Of a DNA stretch of 64,000 nt, positions 12,801 through 22,405 are shown one piece after another (the stretch's first letter is position 1; each line of letters opens with the position of its first letter). The position numbers and the translations under genes were made by a program. The DNA comes from Trichobilharzia szidati (lineage: Eukaryota > Platyhelminthes > Trematoda > Strigeidida > Schistosomatidae), in the NCBI GenBank assembly GCA_944472155.2, contig OX235273.1, positions 80,036,793 to 80,100,792 of the forward strand. The letters are read 5' to 3'. Below the pieces are notes generated by a model. It did not search any database. It saw only the letters and a program-made list of their open reading frames with translations, and had not been told where the DNA came from.

Positions 12801-14799
12801 TCCGTCCTCCTTTATGGCTGTGAGATCTGGCCATTGAGAGCGGAGGACATGAAAAGCCTGGCTAACTCTCTTTGATCATAGGTGTCTGCGTTCTATCTCC
12901 CGCGTTAAGTGGTATAATAAGGTGAGCAATATTGACGTTAGGCGTCGAGTGCTAGGTAAGGAGGGGAAGTCAGTCGACGAGACAGTGAAGTTACATCGAC
13001 TGAGATGGTTAGGACATGTGTTACGTATGCCTAGTCATCGCCTTCCTCGACTAACGGGCAATGTTAGCTGATATAGGGTCAGGCTGGAAAAGAGCTAGCG
13101 GCGGTCAAACCAAAACATGTCACCAGTCAATGAAATCTACAACAGTTAGTCTAAGCCACGTAGGAAGGTGTAGACTTCGTGGTTGGGGTCCTCGGGACGG
13201 TAAAAATCAATGGTTGGAAGCAATTGGTGACATGACTCAAAATCGTTCTCAGTGGCGCAGATGCATCCACTCCTTGTGACTTATGATTTCCAATGAAACT
13301 GTTTCGTTCTTCGTTATTACTATACCTTTGTTTCACACCCCTTTTTTCTGTCTCTAATATGCATTTCTCCTACTCTCTTCTTTCTCTTTGTGTGCTACAT
13401 GGAGTGTGGCGACTTGAACTGCTGCACATCTGTGCAAAGTTTTATGTCGAAAACCGACCGACCGGTATCATACAAACCAGGTGAGCAATCTGACCAGCTA
13501 CATTGGAAAATCATCCGGGAAAGAAACGATCAAATTAGGAGATAAGTGAATAAGGTTAGAAATGATTTCAAATAATAAAGAAATATGATATTGCCTTAAA
13601 CAAAAAATCCGAAATCTGGTGATCTCTGCAGATAACTGATGACTAGTTTCCAAATAAGTTACCAAATAGGTTTCACTTCATAAGATATGAAGTGTAGTAA
13701 ATTAATAGTTAGTTTTACTCTATGTGATGGACAATTGCACAGTTGTCACTGTCATAGCAACACGATCAGTCTGTTGTTCACAATGACCACATATTTACTT
13801 AACGACCCCTCAGAAGTGTTGAGTATAATATTTCTCCAAAAATAACCCGTCCCCACTGAGACAATTATTTAGATGAAAGTCAGCAAGGAGATTGTTCATA
13901 TAACTACTGCTTTATAAAAGATATATTCTTGACTTTTCACATGACTCAGATGTTAATTTTGAAAAAGTACTAATTTATGATATTTCAGGATTGTAATTTA
14001 TACCATTATTGATCGCGCCTGTAAAAATGGCATGCATTTCTTGTAAACTTACCCGTTTATACGATATATAAATTAAAATTATTATTAATAATAAAAAGTG
14101 AAGTGGTAGGGCAGCATAAGGATTAGCTTAGAAACTATTTCGCAAAACTCGAATTCGAGGATTGATAGAGCTGATAAAATATCTACAAACTCAATTAAAC
14201 ATTTTTACTAGAACGAAAACATCAACGTATGATGAAGGGTTATGAATGCTATGCTAAAAGATACTCCGGGAAATGAATGCAAATTAATAATTGAAATAAT
14301 TCAAACTAGCCTTACCCTGCTAGATCGTCTCAAGCCGAATGCAGGTTTTACTGCAGTTGAGACACTTGGTAGCGTTGTCTGGGGATTAGGACAAGGACCA
14401 GAACGTTGGGATATAATCAAAGTGAGAGGTTTATCAGGATTAGCCTTCACAACTAACGACGGTTTTGAGAGACACTTTTGATTAGATTCAGCTTCTCTGT
14501 TTCCGTGATGACGTTTGAGTGCAGAAATGACGCTGGCAGGTAAATCTTTTCCTTTCGACTCGGATTTTAAGCAAATCATACGCTCCACAACGCTGGCGAG
14601 AATTTGTTCTAATTCCATTTGAATAGAAGACAAATCCAGCAGCGGCAGCTCACAGGATCCGGCAACTACAAAATTAGACTATGTTAAGAGAACTACCTTT
14701 CAGAAGTGTAGGGTAGGAGGACTCCAGGTCCTCCAAACCATGTGTGCCGAAGGTAAATTCACATGAGGCCTGTGAACTGTCGATCTTTTTTCTCCCCAT
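5134..14799 (-). CDS. TADA3: TADA3-like transcriptional adaptor (SAGA/ADA subunit), exons 1-5, 3' part not fully resolved
   Basis: Split gene on the - strand. Exons are 14697-14799, 14316-14665, 10982-11049, 8111-8292 and 5134-5278 (848 coding nt, 282 codons plus 2 nt), with GT..AG borders and matching phases (1,0,2,1,2) at every junction. Introns are 31, 3266, 2689 and 2832 bp; a very short first intron is typical of schistosomes. The match to animal TADA3 is seen in exon 2 (LSSIQMELEQIL, human LDTLQLELETLL) and exon 4 (IPNKFWELMEPYCAEIT, human APNRFWASVEPYCADIT). Family knowledge: TADA3 links GCN5-type acetyltransferase and TADA2 in nuclear SAGA/ATAC complexes. The conserved C-terminal part of the family is not found with confidence and may lie partly outside the window. 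Introns hold LINE, SINE and PLE insertions. The human motifs are recalled from memory, so a profile search should confirm them. Confidence 0.83.
5380..5615 (-). mobile_element. tRNA-derived SINE (GCGTC family), minus strand
   Basis: tRNA-like head at the right end (ggtggcacagcggttagga and ggttcgatcccc on the - strand), body, then a tail with cccagtggaac and a T-rich + strand end at about 5380. Nearly full length. Confidence 0.78.
6385..7165 (-). mobile_element. LINE B (RTE-like) 3' part, minus strand
   Basis: On the - strand: IEDLQAKTDK-like coding, a CAA/CAG run in the VMKITNQ region (7020-7050), FINLKPIWKSSSLS, KIRWPERT, then RRKWRWIGHSLRRPLGDIA and the end cccaagggaac. Frameshifted. It lies in intron 4 of TADA3, in the same orientation as the gene. 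Confidence 0.78.
7440..7985 (-). mobile_element. PLE 3' end fragment (same family as 52230-54059)
   Basis: Collinear with 52230-52775 at high similarity (shared blocks include gtagtcagtaacaatattagtg and gtagcgaatagaatatcaac). It holds only the end of the endonuclease frame and the 3' non-coding part. It lies in intron 4 of TADA3. Confidence 0.8.
8111..8292 (-). CDS. TADA3: TADA3 exon 4, most conserved block
   Basis: 182 nt, acceptor ctatatag, donor GTTAGT, no stop in the used frame. It encodes IPNKFWELMEPYCAEIT followed by NVSYLEGLI. The FW....EPYCA.IT signature with a following L..L is the family hallmark I recognise. It lies between a PLE fragment (7440-7985) and a tRNA-derived SINE (8720-8900), both intronic. 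Confidence 0.85.
8700..8900 (-). mobile_element. tRNA-derived SINE with a different 3' body, minus strand
   Basis: The same tRNA-like head as 5380-5615 (ggttcgatcccc; cgtcggtggcac), but the body is different (ggtatcggtagcccaaattttg-like block and atggaattttcagcatg). A second copy lies at 60305-60485. This is a subfamily with a swapped 3' part. Confidence 0.72.
9036..9200 (+). mobile_element. tRNA-derived SINE with an intact hammerhead ribozyme
   Basis: The head has an A-box-like AGCTCAGTGGTAACG and a B-box-like GGTTCGAATTTC. The hammerhead (9132-9176) follows, then a unique tail (ccaaggcttcctgccgattg). This fits the schistosome Smalpha-type plan: RNA polymerase III promoter plus ribozyme. 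It lies in intron 3 of TADA3. Confidence 0.78.
9132..9176 (+). ncRNA. Hammerhead ribozyme, all core positions present
   Basis: Helix I GCCTTG (9132-9137) pairs with CAAGGC (9171-9176). The core CTGATGA is at 9138-9144. Helix II is GTG/CAC (9145-9147, 9156-9158). GAAA is at 9159-9162. Minimal helix III is ACC/GGT with a two-base TA loop, and the cleavage base is C9170. This is a type I fold with a very short helix III. Confidence 0.82.
9640..9855 (+). mobile_element. Smalpha-type SINE with hammerhead
   Basis: A tRNA-like head with GGTTCGAACCCC (B box), then the hammerhead and a tail ending atgatgaaatcctgtaaccaat. An inverted copy of the tail stands just upstream (9530-9600). Both outer ends abut AT microsatellites (9487-9510 and 9847-9876). 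Confidence 0.82.
9733..9785 (+). ncRNA. Hammerhead ribozyme of Smalpha-type SINE
   Basis: The core CTGATGA is at 9739-9745, helix II GTCC/GGAC with loop CAAACCA, and GAAA. Helix III is ACA/TGT with a CA loop, then C9775 as the cleavage base. Helix I uses GTA/TAC with an internal bulge, as in known schistosome hammerheads. No core mutation is seen. Confidence 0.8.
9847..9876. repeat. AT microsatellite at SINE 3' end
   Basis: About 15 AT units directly after the SINE tail (aaccaat). The inverted upstream half is bordered by a similar run at 9487-9510. Confidence 0.9.
10107..10780. other. Unknown repeat-like region with a decayed hammerhead
   Basis: Holds the hammerhead-like core at 10190-10249. 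After 10380 the base composition becomes more balanced and a 93-codon + strand frame (10479-10760) appears, with no recognised domain. Intron 3 of TADA3. Confidence 0.4.
10190..10249 (-). ncRNA. Probable decayed hammerhead in a repeat
   Basis: On the - strand: CTGATGA, then GAAAC, with helix I offered by ACACT/AGTGT and CTA/TAG. Helix II (TCTCGGC...ACGGTC) keeps only two or three inner pairs. It lies inside a larger repeat of unknown type (about 10107-10330). Confidence 0.4.
10928..10950. repeat. AT microsatellite
   Basis: About 11 TA units 30 bp beyond TADA3 exon 3 (intronic). Similar runs lie at 9487-9510, 9847-9876 and 29579-29592. Confidence 0.9.
10982..11049 (-). CDS. TADA3: TADA3 exon 3 (68 nt)
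   Basis: A short exon between acceptor ttttgtag and donor GTAATT, encoding SSVEEVSELCSPTSPDKNLL plus TS. It starts in phase 0, as exon 2 requires, and ends with two bases that complete a Ser codon with the first base of exon 4. Sequence conservation is low; the call rests on splice sites, phase and its place between two recognisable exons. Confidence 0.68.
11305..12120 (-). mobile_element. LINE B (RTE-like) 3' part, minus strand
   Basis: Collinear with 6385-7165: AKTDKLVEEVAKTGLQVNID (12115-12050) and VMKITNQ with eight Gln codons, then decayed coding to the 3' end at 11305. Intron 2 of TADA3. Confidence 0.78.
12640..13445 (+). mobile_element. LINE A (RTE-like) RT C-terminus and 3' end
   Basis: Includes SAVRSVLLYGCEIW-like coding at about 12790-12830, SISRVKWYNKVSN at about 12890-12930, LGHVLRMPSHRLP and GSGWKRASGGQTKT, then the 3' tail (gaactgctgcacatctgtgc). 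It lies in intron 2 of TADA3 in the opposite orientation. Confidence 0.78.
14316..14665 (-). CDS. TADA3: TADA3 exon 2
   Basis: 350 nt open in one frame from acceptor ttttgtag to donor GTAAGG. It is separated from exon 1 by a 31-bp intron (14666-14696). It encodes a leucine-rich helix (LSSIQMELEQILASVVERM), which in human TADA3 is a coiled-coil-like segment. A low-complexity Ser/Pro/Lys stretch follows. An apparently identical copy lies inverted at 23984-24333. Confidence 0.82.
14697..14799 (-). CDS. TADA3: TADA3 exon 1 with start codon
   Basis: The ATG is at 14799-14797 and the exon runs 34 codons plus 1 nt to a GT donor at 14696. The peptide begins MGRKKIDSSQASCEF, and its C.F...L..L spacing resembles the TADA3 N-terminus. 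An acceptor (ttttcgcag) lies just upstream, so the mature 5' UTR here is only about 19 nt (14800-14818). This is either the end of a 5' UTR intron or a spliced-leader acceptor. In-frame stops upstream (TAG, TGA between the acceptor and the ATG) fix the start. Confidence 0.78.
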
Positions 14800-15374
14800 C
14801 GGTCAGACTGACTAAATCCTGCGAAAAGTATTTGTAAATATCAAAGTGAAACGGATGATGTTGCCAGATGGAAATTCAATAATCATGCATGTATTAGCAA
14901 ACGAAACAAAAGCATGATGCAAACACTGCAGGATGGTGTTTAGAAGTGGCTCAGTGACTTAAGGACTTGTCATCTAACTAACATATTCAGATTGAAAGTT
15001 GTCAGACCGAAGTTGTCGCGACTTTCTTAGAATAATTTGGGCGGTGAGTCAGATTGAACCATTGTAAACTATTTGAAAATAATCACAGCATCCTTACGAA
15101 AACATCGAAACAAGGTTTTTCTGAACGTTTCACTGTGTAAGCCACAGCTTCTACAGCAGAATTATTCGGGTTTTATTAACCATCAAAATATATAGTCAAA
15201 AACCACATAAATTGAAGCCAGTTCCCCCTGAAAGTCAGTTGTCGGCAGACATTTGTACCAACACAAAAATGCAAACAGTCATCACATATTTGTAATGTCG
15301 TGTCAAATTGTCATATTTGCGTATTTCGAAAACGAAAGATTTCTAACACAATAACTTAATCTCAAAATATATAA

Positions 15375-15446
15375 TCCCGCGTTGTCTAGTGGTTAGGATT
15401 CCTGGCTTTCACTCAGGCGGCCCGGGTTCGATTCCCGGCGCGGGAA
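15375..15446 (+). tRNA. tRNA-Glu (anticodon UUC), left arm copy
   Basis: A 72-nt cloverleaf. The seven-base acceptor stem TCCCGCG/CGCGGGA pairs perfectly. The D arm contains AGTGGTTAGG (A box) and the T arm GGTTCGATTCC (B box). The anticodon loop CTTTCAC reads TTC at 15408-15410. No intron is needed. It lies inside a PLE and 7 bp before a tRNA-derived SINE, so it may be captured or retroposed, but every base needed for folding is present. Confidence 0.92.
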
Positions 15447-15453
15447 CACTTTT

Positions 15454-15645
15454 GAGCGTCGGTGGCACAGCGGTTAGGACGTTCGCCAACCCTGCACATG
15501 GCCAAGGGTACGATCCCCGGCCGACGCACTCTTTTATCTCGGTAGGGCAGTAAAAAGCGAAGCTGGCAACGACCAAAGGTTGGGCGTGAGGCTAGCAACC
15601 ACACCCCGTAAAAGAACACTGCTACAGAAACTTCAAGACACAAGC
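15454..15645 (+). mobile_element. tRNA-derived SINE, left arm copy (3' tail deleted)
   Basis: Starts with a tRNA-like head: acceptor-like GCGTCGG at 15458-15464 pairs with CCGACGC, an A-box-like TGGCACAGCGGTTAGG and a B-box-like GGTACGATCCC. The body has the block AAAGGTTGGGCGTGAGG, and the copy ends near acacaagctt. The 3' tail present in the right arm is missing. It stands directly behind the tRNA-Glu. Confidence 0.78.
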
Positions 15646-16208
15646 TTACTTCTGGAAAAAACTATGAGAGAATCGAACGAGGGGACTCTAGACTTCCAGG
15701 ATTGTCTTGTAAAGGGACAAACTGACGAGAAACTAAAGTCCACGATACACAGGAAACCCACACATTCAAACAAATATTTGAATTTCCAATCACATCATCC
15801 AATAAGAATGAAGGTTTCAGTAGCTTTAAATCTCGTCAACAGAGCTAGAAACATTATAACAGATAATGATGACATGGAGAAAGAGATATCCAATATAAAA
15901 CAGATTTTGATTGGAAATGGTTATCCGGAAAAGCTGCTAAATAATATTATCAATAAAAAGGACCAGAAGTGAGAACAGAAAATTGAAAAATCTTGGCTAC
16001 CGGCGGTGGACATTCCATAACGAAAGGAGACAGCTGAATAACTTCAAAGAGTACTCGCTTCATATAATATTAAAGCCTATTTCAAGTCTATTCTCTAGAG
16101 AAAGCTTTGGTGAATGTCAAAGATGTGATTCAGTGACACAAAACAACTGTGTCTATTAGATAGTGTTCAGAATGTGAAGCTTGCTATATAGGGGAGAGCA
16201 GTAGACAG

Positions 16209-16496
16209 ATGAAGGTCAGAGTGAATGAACATAGACTGTGCACGAAACGTCCGCCTAGAAATGAAATAGGATTAAAAGGTCTAGAAAAAATATCAGCTGT
16301 AGCAATGCATGCTATAGACAGCGGACATAAGATTGACTTCAACAATGTCGAAATTCTTGGAAGAGGCTTTCATTCACATAAAGAAAGACTGACCTCTGAA
16401 ACCTTGCATATTTTAACCACATCAAATGCAGTAAATAGGAGAGAAGGGATAGACTTATCACCAATATGGCAGACCCTAATGAAGCAAAACAGATGA
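16209..16496 (+). pseudogene. PLE GIY-YIG endonuclease C-terminal fragment
   Basis: The 95-codon frame continues the GIY-YIG block whose core CYIGESSRQMK lies just upstream in the same frame after a stop. It ends in TLMKQNR. The family nicks DNA for PLE insertion. The frame is cut off from the RT region by stops, so it is a remnant. It is identical to the right-arm copy at 22118-22405. Confidence 0.75.
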
Positions 16497-16764
16497 GCGA
16501 AAGAAAAAATTCAATCCTATAATGTGACTACTGTGAAATATTATCATGTCTTGACGTGTTTTCCACATAACAAACAACATACACTCATACAGACAAATAC
16601 GCATATATGACAATTTTGACACGACATTACAAATATGTGATGACTGTTTGCATTTTTTTGTTGGTACAAATGTCCACCGACAACTGACCTTCAGGGGAAC
16701 TGACTTCAATTTATGTGATTTTTGACTATATATTTTGATGGTTAATAAAACCCGAATAATTCTG

Positions 16765-16799
16765 CTGTAGAAGCTGTGGCTTACACAGTGAAACGTTCA
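16765..16799 (+). ncRNA. Degenerate hammerhead-like motif in PLE terminus
   Basis: CTGTAGA in place of CTGANGA (core A6 lost), helix II CTGTG/CACAG with loop gctta, then GAAAC and ACGT. Mirror copies stand at 15124-15160 (-), 21817-21853 (-) and 23492-23527 (+). The core change suggests it is inactive. Confidence 0.45.
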
Positions 16800-17674
16800 G
16801 AAAAATCTTGTTTCGATTTTTTTCTTAAGCACGCTGGGATTATTTTAAATAATTTATAATAACATATTCAGGTTTCAAACGCTGCTGAAACTCCTTCGAC
16901 CTGAACGATCGAGTAGTGTCATTAGCCTCCGGATGATAAATGCAGCACATGATGTAGTTCGCTTAAAGTTGGTTTCAGGTAGCTGAACTATGTTTCTGAA
17001 TATCATTCATGAACACATCAAGGCAGCTTCCAGTTACACAGAACCGCTCACCTTTGCATGATAAGCCTCTCCAGCAAAACCAACTAACTATTTTTCGATC
17101 AACTTCAATACAACCTGAGATATATAAGACAATTCGAAATAATATAGCACTTCCATATCATTTACACAGTCCGTTTTCGAATCAAATTCATATGAAATAA
17201 AGAATGCGTTGTTCCTACAGAAATTAAGTTATATAAAGAAATAAAATATGACTGCATTTAGGGTTAAGGAATTACAGACAATTCATTTTTAAACCTTCAA
17301 GTTTCTGACTCTTTAAACGTAGGATAAACGTCCAGTGCAATCAATGCTAAAGTCGAAGTATATTACTGTATCATAAAAACAGTTCCTCTTGAATATATTG
17401 CTTTAATCAACTTCAGGTTTATTGCTGAAGAGTGATCAACATAATCACGTCACGGAACTTATACAGCAGCATACAGGTTCGTGTTAAAATAATCCGAGTC
17501 AATTTTACTACACCTAGTTTAAATAGTTGGATACACACTTCTCGATAGCATGAAAGAAAGTGTTATAGGTATAAGACACTATCTGCAGTTCATGTTCTCT
17601 GCCGGTGAGCGTCCCTTTTACTAGCTATGCGCGACTGAGGATATTCACGGCAAAAGTGAATGGCTGGATGCCAG

Positions 17675-20600
17675 TATCCAACAGTTAGCAGATAATTAGT
17701 AGATTTATAAGAGCCCACGAAGTATAATGAACTAACGTGGTGTGGAACAATTTTCAGTTACAGGAAACCAAAGAAAGGAACTACCCAATGTTTCTGTACC
17801 ATCTCGTACACTAGACTGTAGGTTAAAGGTCCTGGTATACAGAGATACAACTCGCACATAAATGAATGCAATATATGAGAAAACAAGTAATATTAATATT
17901 ACCGGAAGTGACTAAATGCCATAGTACCACTAACTGCATAATACAACGACACAACGGGCTGCAGTGGCTAGAATCTAGGTTTTTGTGGGTCATGTCATAC
18001 CGGAAGTTTGGTTGGATGGCGGTTAGGTTAAAAGCAGTTAGTAGTGTGGGGTAAAATGTTTACTCGATCGTGAGCATGTGGGTGGCGAAGTCGTACTACT
18101 GGTGGATAGGAATGCGTCAGAAATAGGTTACTTCCATCGGAAAATCACCCAGTTAGCTGTGTTGCTTTTCTGCTCTGGAAGTGTACCGTTATAAAAAGTC
18201 AGTTCCAGTGTACAGTGTACATCGACACTTTATGGCAGTTTGCAGCCGGTTGTAAGGCCTTCTGTACAGAGAGCTTCTTATTCACCTCTGAGCAGACCGT
18301 GTATGGTCGACCTCAAGCATTTGTCTCATGCATTATATGATCACACAACTTTACTGTCTTTCTTGAGATACTTCAAGAAGAAACCAACTTTCACGTTGTG
18401 GACAACCCTGAGAGAGTAAGTACCTACACACCTGTGAACACATAAAAATCCACTGTTTGTCACCTGTCTCCATTGTGCCTTCATTACACTGCTTCTTTTC
18501 TAGTTTTTCCATCTTTTAACTGTGGCTAAAGGGTTGAGACAAAGAAACATGATTATCGGTCTCTTGAAACCACAGTATTAGTTTTCAAATCGGATGACAG
18601 GTATCACTAGTTACAAGTTTGACATCATGGGCTGTCTTTTTCCCTGGAACATGAAAACGTAGTCCGTGTAGTTGTTCACATAATCCTACATGGTTAGCTT
18701 GGTGAATCTACGAAATTCACACCGAGTGCCAGGAGATTATTTGGCTAATTCTTGTGAGCCTGTTGATGTAGGGATACTAATGAGCTTAAGAGCGGTGAAC
18801 TCATTAATTGATTGAGTGCTAGAGACAGACATTTATGTCCTGCTTGACTGAGTGAATTCTTAAGAATAAAGATCGTGATATTCGAAGGCGGCTTGTGCAG
18901 AAATCTAAGTACGACTGATATGGGATTTGCCCCTGCCAAGCTGTAGATAGTTAAACTGTAATCATATAAATTTCAATGTGGCATATTTTAGAATTCAGAA
19001 TTGTTAGAAATATTACAACAACATCTAAACAGTAAGTTGTCTTTACTTGTTCTTAAGAAGTCCATTACTATTTCGTTTTCCATGCTTTATTCCAGTGTGT
19101 AAGTTTGGAATACATCAAAATTATCCCTACTAGTCCCATCAGAATCTTTTAAATAAGAGATTTGCATCTTCTGTTCAGGTTGGTCTTTTTGGGCTATATA
19201 GTTAAGATGTGAATCCTATAACGCCATTTACGATACAAATGCATACAATAATTATAAGTAGTCTAACGTTCACCTGGTGTTACACCGTGACTGAATGTCT
19301 AGAAGTAAGGACCTATTGTGCAAGATCCAGATCTGTTTTAATGAATACAATAAGTCAGTGACTCAATCAGAAACTGAATTCACTTAGTGACAAGCCGTAA
19401 TAGAACTTTGCACCAAGGTCCGGCAGCTCAACTTGACGTGTTTTTGATTAGAAAAGATTTTCGCAAACTAGATTAGAGTTAGAAGGCCGAACTGCAACCG
19501 TGGCAACTTGAACTGCTGCACTTCCGCGCTAAGTTCTACGTTGAAACCAGTCAGTCACAGAGCCGATCAAAACACTGAATTAACGCTAGAGTAGAACAGT
19601 GCACATGTATGATGTGGCTGTGATTTGGCCGAAACTTTATATGTGGTTAAAAATCATAAAACGTTCCTGTTCAGTCGAAAATTATGACGCTTTCACTGTG
19701 ATGCGATAAAAGTTACGGGATCTCCCAAAGTAGGCATTTTAACACAAAGTGCTAAAACTTAAATACCGTATGCCTATGGGATAGGATATAGAAGAATTCA
19801 AATAATATACACGTAATCGTTTTTCATTTAAAAGGACACACGGAAATATTTCAATCTCTGCTTCTTCATTTAGCAACGTTAGTTCGCAATGAAATTTTTT
19901 ATTCTAATGTCAGCATAGTTTTAAGCTGAAAACATCCAATAAGACACCTAAGGGGTTAGATGTGCTAAACTAACATGGCATTAATGTGTGTTCACACATA
20001 GACATTACATTTATTTTCAAAAATCAACAATAACTACATATTCATTTCCCATAATGCACCACTGGTAAACATTATATCATTAAAAATGGTTTTGAAATTG
20101 ACAGATAATACATACGCTATAGAATGACCCTGTCAAAATCAATGGAACCTACGAAAAACCGAACATGAGTTTTATTGTCAAAATTGCAAATTAGGCGGTC
20201 GATGAAGGTGACCCTTGATCCACTTAAACGAATATCAGTTTTAACTTGAGAATTTCGCAGTCAGATATTCCTCAGTTTCCAGGAATAAAACTTATACTAA
20301 AGTGAGATAAGTGTAGCGAATCAGGCGAACAACCAAAAAGATGGGCACATACTGAAAACGGGCAGATTTGAATGAAGTGCACGAATGAGGAAGTAGAATT
20401 CATCCACATCTAGCCTTTCAGCTCCATCTGGATAATACACCAATTGGAGTGGGCAAAATCTATATATATGTGTATTTTACTGACATCAAATTGGTTTGCA
20501 TCACCTACTAATGAATGTGAAGTGGGTGCACTTATTCGCCCCAAAAACAATTATCTTTTAGAGGCTGACGGTGTTGACGTTCACCGATAGTTCGAAGTAT

Positions 20601-20941
20601 ACCAAGGCAAAGTCTAATACCCATAAATTCTGTAGTATTCGTCCCGCGTAGACCAAAGGCAAAGCAAAACAACAGGACTGATTGGCCAAATTATGAATTA
20701 TAATTCGGGACCAAATAGGAGTGTGACGATGATTGCTTAACTAGCTAGGGACCGTGCACGAACGAACGAACGTAACAAGACGGAGTGCCGAATGGCGTGG
20801 GTACTTGACCGTAACGGTCAAGCCTTCAGCTACACAAATTGACTCAAACAGTGAGGGTCGGGATCCAATATTTAGTGATGAGTGCTGTGGATAGTAGTTC
20901 TGGGGAATTCTACACTGCTAAAAACAACTAACTCCCAGATG
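17675..20941. other. Single-copy spacer of the inverted repeat
   Basis: 3267 bp between the arms. I find no supported exon. The only recognisable piece is a short LINE A 3' tail near 19495-19560 (aacttgaactgctgcac... ttctacgttgaaacc). A short tetranucleotide run (cgaa repeated) lies at about 20759. Reading frames are all under 65 codons and interrupted. Confidence 0.6.
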
Positions 20942-22117
20942 CTGGCTTCCAGCCATTCACTTTTGCCGTGAATATCCTCAGTCGCGCATAGCTAGTAAAA
21001 GGGACGCTCACCGGCAGAGAACATGAACTGCAGATAGTGTCTTATACCTATAACACTTTCTTTCATGCTATCGAGTAGTGTGTATCCAACTATTTAAACT
21101 AGATGTAGTAAAATTGACTCGGATTATTTTAACACGAACCTGTATGCTGCTGTATAAGTTCCGTGACGTGATTATGTTGATCACTCTTCAGCAATAAACC
21201 TGAAGTTGATTAAAGCAATATATTCAAGAGGAACTGTTTTTATGATACAGTAATATACTTCGACTTTAGCATTGATTGCACTGGACGTTTATCCTACGTT
21301 TAAAGAGTCAGAAACTTGAAGGTTTAAAAATGAATTGTCTGTAATTCCTTAACCCTAAATGCAGTCATGTTTTATTTCTTTATATAACTTAATTTCTGTA
21401 CGAACAACGCATTCTTTATGTCATATGAATTTGATTCGAAAACAGACTGTGTAAATGATATGGAAGTGCTATATTATTTTGAATTGTCTTATATATCTCA
21501 GGTTGTATTGAAGTTGATCGAAAAATAGTTAGTTGGTTTTGCTGGAGAGGCTTATCATGCAAAGGTGAGCGGTTCTGTGTAACTGGAAGCTGCCTTGATG
21601 TGTTCATGAATGATATTCAGAAACATAGTTCAGCTACCTGAAACCAACTTTAAGCGAACTACATCATGTGCTGCATTTATCATCCGGAGGCTAATGACAC
21701 TACTCGATCGTTCAGGTCGAAGGAGTTTCAGCAGCGTTTGAAACCTGAATATGTTATTATAAATTATTTAAAATAATCCCAGCGTGCTTAAGAAAAAATC
21801 GAAACAAGATTTTTCTGAACGTTTCACTGTGTAAGCCACAGCTTCTACAGCAGAATTATTCGGGTTTTATTAACCATCAAAATATATAGTCAAAAATTAC
21901 ATAAATTGAAGTCAGTTCCCCTGAAGGTCAGTTGTCGGTGGACATTTGTACCAACACAAAAATGCAAACAGTCATCACATATTTGTAATGTCGTGTCAAA
22001 TTGTCATATATGCGTATTTGTCTGTATGAGTGTATGTTGTTTGTTATGTGGAAAACACGTCAAGACATGATAATATTTCACAGTAGTCACATTATAGGAT
22101 TGAATTTTTTCTTTCGC

Positions 22118-22405
22118 TCATCTGTTTTGCTTCATTAGGGTCTGCCATATTGGTGATAAGTCTATCCCTTCTCTCCTATTTACTGCATTCGATGTGGTTA
22201 AAATATGCAAGGTTTCAGAGGTCAGTCTTTCTTTATGTGAATGAAAGCCTCTTCCAAGAATTTCGACATTGTTGAAGTCAATCTTATGTCCGCTGTCTAT
22301 AGCATGCATTGCTACAGCTGATATTTTTTCTAGACCTTTTAATCCTATTTCATTTCTAGGCGGACGTTTCGTGCACAGTCTATGTTCATTCACTCTGACC
22401 TTCAT
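22118..22405 (-). pseudogene. PLE GIY-YIG endonuclease C-terminal fragment, right arm
   Basis: A 95-codon frame identical in sequence to 16209-16496, part of the PLE at 21757-23658. The GIY-YIG core lies just upstream on the - strand. The RT-type fragment is separate at 22645-22992. It is broken by stops between the two parts. Confidence 0.72.

Larger units (their letters stand above)
14991..16859 (+). mobile_element. Penelope-like element in left arm, with 12-bp target duplication
   Basis: Flanked by TAACATATTCAG at 14979-14990 and 16860-16871. Its termini are inverted repeats (about 15063-15345 and 16595-16855). The body is 5' truncated. From 15655 it encodes the RT thumb-type block (IHRKPTHSNKYLNFQSHHP), then after stops a GIY-YIG module (CYIGESSRQMKVRVNEH, then to 16496). 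Separate nuclease and RT pieces in this order are the PLE hallmark. A tRNA-Glu and a SINE sit between the left terminus and the body. Degenerate hammerhead-like motifs occur in both termini. Confidence 0.85.
14093..17674 (+). repeat. Left arm of large inverted repeat (about 3.6 kb)
   Basis: This stretch reappears in reverse complement at 20942-26366 once the 1.8-kb PLE there is removed. It carries TADA3 exons 1-2, a tRNA-Glu, a SINE and a PLE. Several embedded reading frames (14242-14481, 14301-14633, 16209-16496) are identical in both arms. The outermost 100 bp differ at about five positions. The outer border ends at aaaaagtgaag and the inner border at ggctgg.ngccag. Confidence 0.93.

Noticed and set aside
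14242..14481. 79-codon + strand frame duplicated in both arms (also 24168-24407 on -)
   Set aside because: It is antisense to TADA3 exon 2 and its splice donor; its conservation follows from the arm identity.
15458..15530. Second functional tRNA next to tRNA-Glu
   Set aside because: The acceptor-like stem pairs, but the anticodon arm does not fold; it is a SINE head.
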